Origin: Ignavibacteria bacterium UBA6906 | Lineage (GTDB): Bacteria > Bacteroidota > Ignavibacteria > UBA10030 > UBA6906 | Reading direction: 5' to 3' | Assembly (NCBI GenBank): GCA_002451155.1 | Contig: DKBG01000293.1 | Coordinates: forward strand, 1 to 21,548 | DNA length: 21,548 nt | Shown here: piece by piece, positions 20,170-21,548 of the stretch | Layout: the number at the start of each line of letters is the position of its first letter | How positions within the stretch are numbered: position 1 is the first letter of the stretch | Notes under the pieces: model-generated | What the model was told of the DNA's origin: nothing | The model's input: the letters and a program-made list of their open reading frames with translations, nothing else | Database searches by the model: none | Position numbers and translations under genes: made by a program

Positions 20170-21548
20170 ATGCCCCAATTTAACACAGTCAATGTTGCTG
20201 ACTACGGTCTTATCCTCCTGTATTTTGCGATCCTGATCTGGGTGGGGGTGTACTCTGCCAGGCGAAACAAGAACACGGAGGATTATTTCCGCGGAGGCGG
20301 CAAAATTCCCTGGGTGCTTGCCGGACTCTCAAACTGGGTGTCCGGCTTTTCCGCGTTCATGTTTGTCGCGGCTGCGGGATATGCGTACCAGCGTGGGGCG
20401 GGATCGATACTGATCTTCACTTCCGCCTTCTGGGCATACCTGGTGGGCTACTGGTATTTTGCCGCACGGTGGCGCCGGGCACGCATTCACAGTCCACTGC
20501 AGTTCCTCACGCGAAGGTTTTCCGCTTCCACCACCTATTATTATTCCCTTATTTCCATCGTTCCTCAGATTGTGAACATAGGGCAGGGTCTTTACATCCT
20601 TTGTATCTTCGTCTCCACGGCGCTCGGGTTCTCGGAAAATTCATTCGCGCTCCCAGGGATGACGGTGAGCGGTCTGGAGCTCTCGATCCTGATCACCGGC
20701 ACGGTCATGGTACTTTACACCGTCATCGGCGGGCTCTGGGCTGCGGTGCTCTCTGACGCCGTGCAATCCTTGATCATCACGACGATGACGCTGATCATGT
20801 TCTTTATCTCGTTCGCCTATCTGGGGGAAGGCCAGGGGTTCTTCGCGGGATTCGATCGGTTGATTCGTGAGGCCCCTGACGGGTATTTTGGACTTTCGGG
20901 AGAGCTCGAAAGCCCCTGGTTCATCTTTGCTTACTTCCTCAACGTCATGCTCGGATACAACGTCAGCTGGGCACTGGTTCAGCGGTATCACAGTGTTCCG
21001 GACGAGAAAGACGCGCGAAAGATGGCTCTGCTCTGCGCCGTCCTCTCTGTTGCCGGACCGCTTCTCTGGATTCTGCCGGTCATGGGCGCGCGGATCATCT
21101 TTCCGGACATGAATCTGCTCTGGCCGTCGCTGGCCGTTCCATCGGAAGCGTCATACGTCAGTCTCGCCCTGCTCCTTCTTCCCCATGGGCTGATAGGGTT
21201 CGTCGTCTCCGCGATTCTGTCGGCGACGCTGGGACAGGCCAACGATTCGTTCAACTGGCTGGCGGCGACGCTGACGAAGGATGTGTATGTCCCGCTAAGC
21301 AAACGGATGGGCCGGGGAGAACCTGGCGAAAATGCACAGCTGCGGTACGCACGGCTTACGATGCTCGTTGTTGGTGTTCTCGGCATCGGCGTGGCCTTCT
21401 ACATCCCGCGGTTCGGCGGCGCCTTCTCTTTTGCGCTTGAGTTCTATTCGCTTGCGGCCGCCTTTTCTATGCCGGTGGCACTCGGCATGATCTACACCCG
21501 CACACCCTGGTGGTCCGGTATCGCCGCCACGACGGCTGCCGTCGGTAC
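20170..21548 (+). CDS. Sodium/solute symporter (SSS family), 3' end outside window
   Basis: The frame runs from ATG 20170 to the window edge (459 codons, no stop). It encodes a membrane protein of many hydrophobic segments. Family marks include the first helix followed by a charged loop and DYFRGGGKIPW, then NWVSGFSAFMFVAAAGYAY. GGLWAAVLSDAVQ is the classic SSS signature, and ILSATLGQANDSFNWLAA is the conserved segment that includes the sodium-site Ser region. About eleven membrane helices are visible, and more are expected downstream. It would import a monosaccharide, uronate or other small organic solute with sodium. Location at the end of the catabolic block suggests it carries a product of the extracellular lyases. 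The ribosome site is weak. It lies 26 bases after glycerate kinase. Confidence 0.95.
   Translation, partial: MPQFNTVNVADYGLILLYFAILIWVGVYSARRNKNTEDYFRGGGKIPWVLAGLSNWVSGFSAFMFVAAAGYAYQRGAGSILIFTSAFWAYLVGYWYFAARWRRARIHSPLQFLTRRFSASTTYYYSLISIVPQIVNIGQGLYILCIFVSTALGFSENSFALPGMTVSGLELSILITGTVMVLYTVIGGLWAAVLSDAVQSLIITTMTLIMFFISFAYLGEGQGFFAGFDRLIREAPDGYFGLSGELESPWFIFAYFLNVMLGYNVSWALVQRYHSVPDEKDARKMALLCAVLSVAGPLLWILPVMGARIIFPDMNLLWPSLAVPSEASYVSLALLLLPHGLIGFVVSAILSATLGQANDSFNWLAATLTKDVYVPLSKRMGRGEPGENAQLRYARLTMLVVGVLGIGVAFYIPRFGGAFSFALEFYSLAAAFSMPVALGMIYTRTPWWSGIAATTAAVG

Noticed and set aside
1..21548. CRISPR array, insertion sequence or attachment site
   Set aside because: No regularly spaced direct repeats, transposase motifs or terminal inverted repeats were seen. 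The only periodic signal is the protein-level Asp-box repeat.

Overview
The window is a densely packed, single-strand (+) carbohydrate-catabolism locus in moderately GC-rich DNA. I count sixteen genes I trust, plus one doubtful small ORF. Most are separated by fewer than 50 bases or overlap by 4 bases (ATGA or CTGA junctions), so the block reads as one long operon or a few nested ones. Both ends are cut: the first gene has lost its 5' end and the last, a transporter, has lost its 3' end. I see no tRNA, rRNA, CRISPR array, insertion sequence, transposase or transcription regulator.

Layout. (1) 1-4489: a secreted module made of the C-terminal part of a lyase-like protein, two paralogous six-Asp-box beta-propellers, and a complete 604-residue paralogue of the first protein. 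(2) 4503-9950: a PfkB sugar kinase, a GH38 alpha-mannosidase, a phytanoyl-CoA-dioxygenase-like (PhyH) 2-oxoglutarate oxygenase and a fumarylacetoacetate-hydrolase (FAH) family enzyme. (3) 9951-10204: the only long gene-poor gap. It holds three potential stem-loops and a doubtful 82-codon ORF. (4) 10205-13383: an M20 amidohydrolase, a ROK kinase that lacks the family's zinc cysteines, and a uroporphyrinogen-decarboxylase-like (URO-D) protein. (5) 13406-20143: a secreted heparinase II/III-like polysaccharide lyase, a 1-phosphofructokinase-like kinase, a 777-residue cytoplasmic protein that looks like an unassigned glycoside hydrolase, and a glycerate 2-kinase. (6) 20170-end: a sodium/solute symporter.

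How they may work together (inference). Secreted lyases, helped by propeller proteins that may bind glycan, would cut a polysaccharide containing uronic acid. Products enter through the SSS symporter or a transporter outside the window. Cytoplasmic GH38 and the 777-residue enzyme would trim oligosaccharides, the M20 enzyme could remove acyl groups, and four kinases of different types would phosphorylate the released sugars or glycerate. FAH-type hydrolysis of a diketo sugar acid and glycerate kinase would feed central metabolism. PhyH and URO-D-like enzymes hint at an unusual substituent, such as a methyl ether, but this is not shown by the sequence. No SusC/SusD pair is present here.

Organism: a Gram-negative bacterium is likely from the secreted lyases and propellers. 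Two clear signal peptides (and perhaps a third) place Gln directly after the predicted cleavage site, a habit of Bacteroidota and relatives. Together with Asp-box propellers this points weakly to the Bacteroidota/Ignavibacteria side of the FCB group. PhyH and URO-D-like genes in glycan loci are also common in PVC-type bacteria, so I keep the assignment open.
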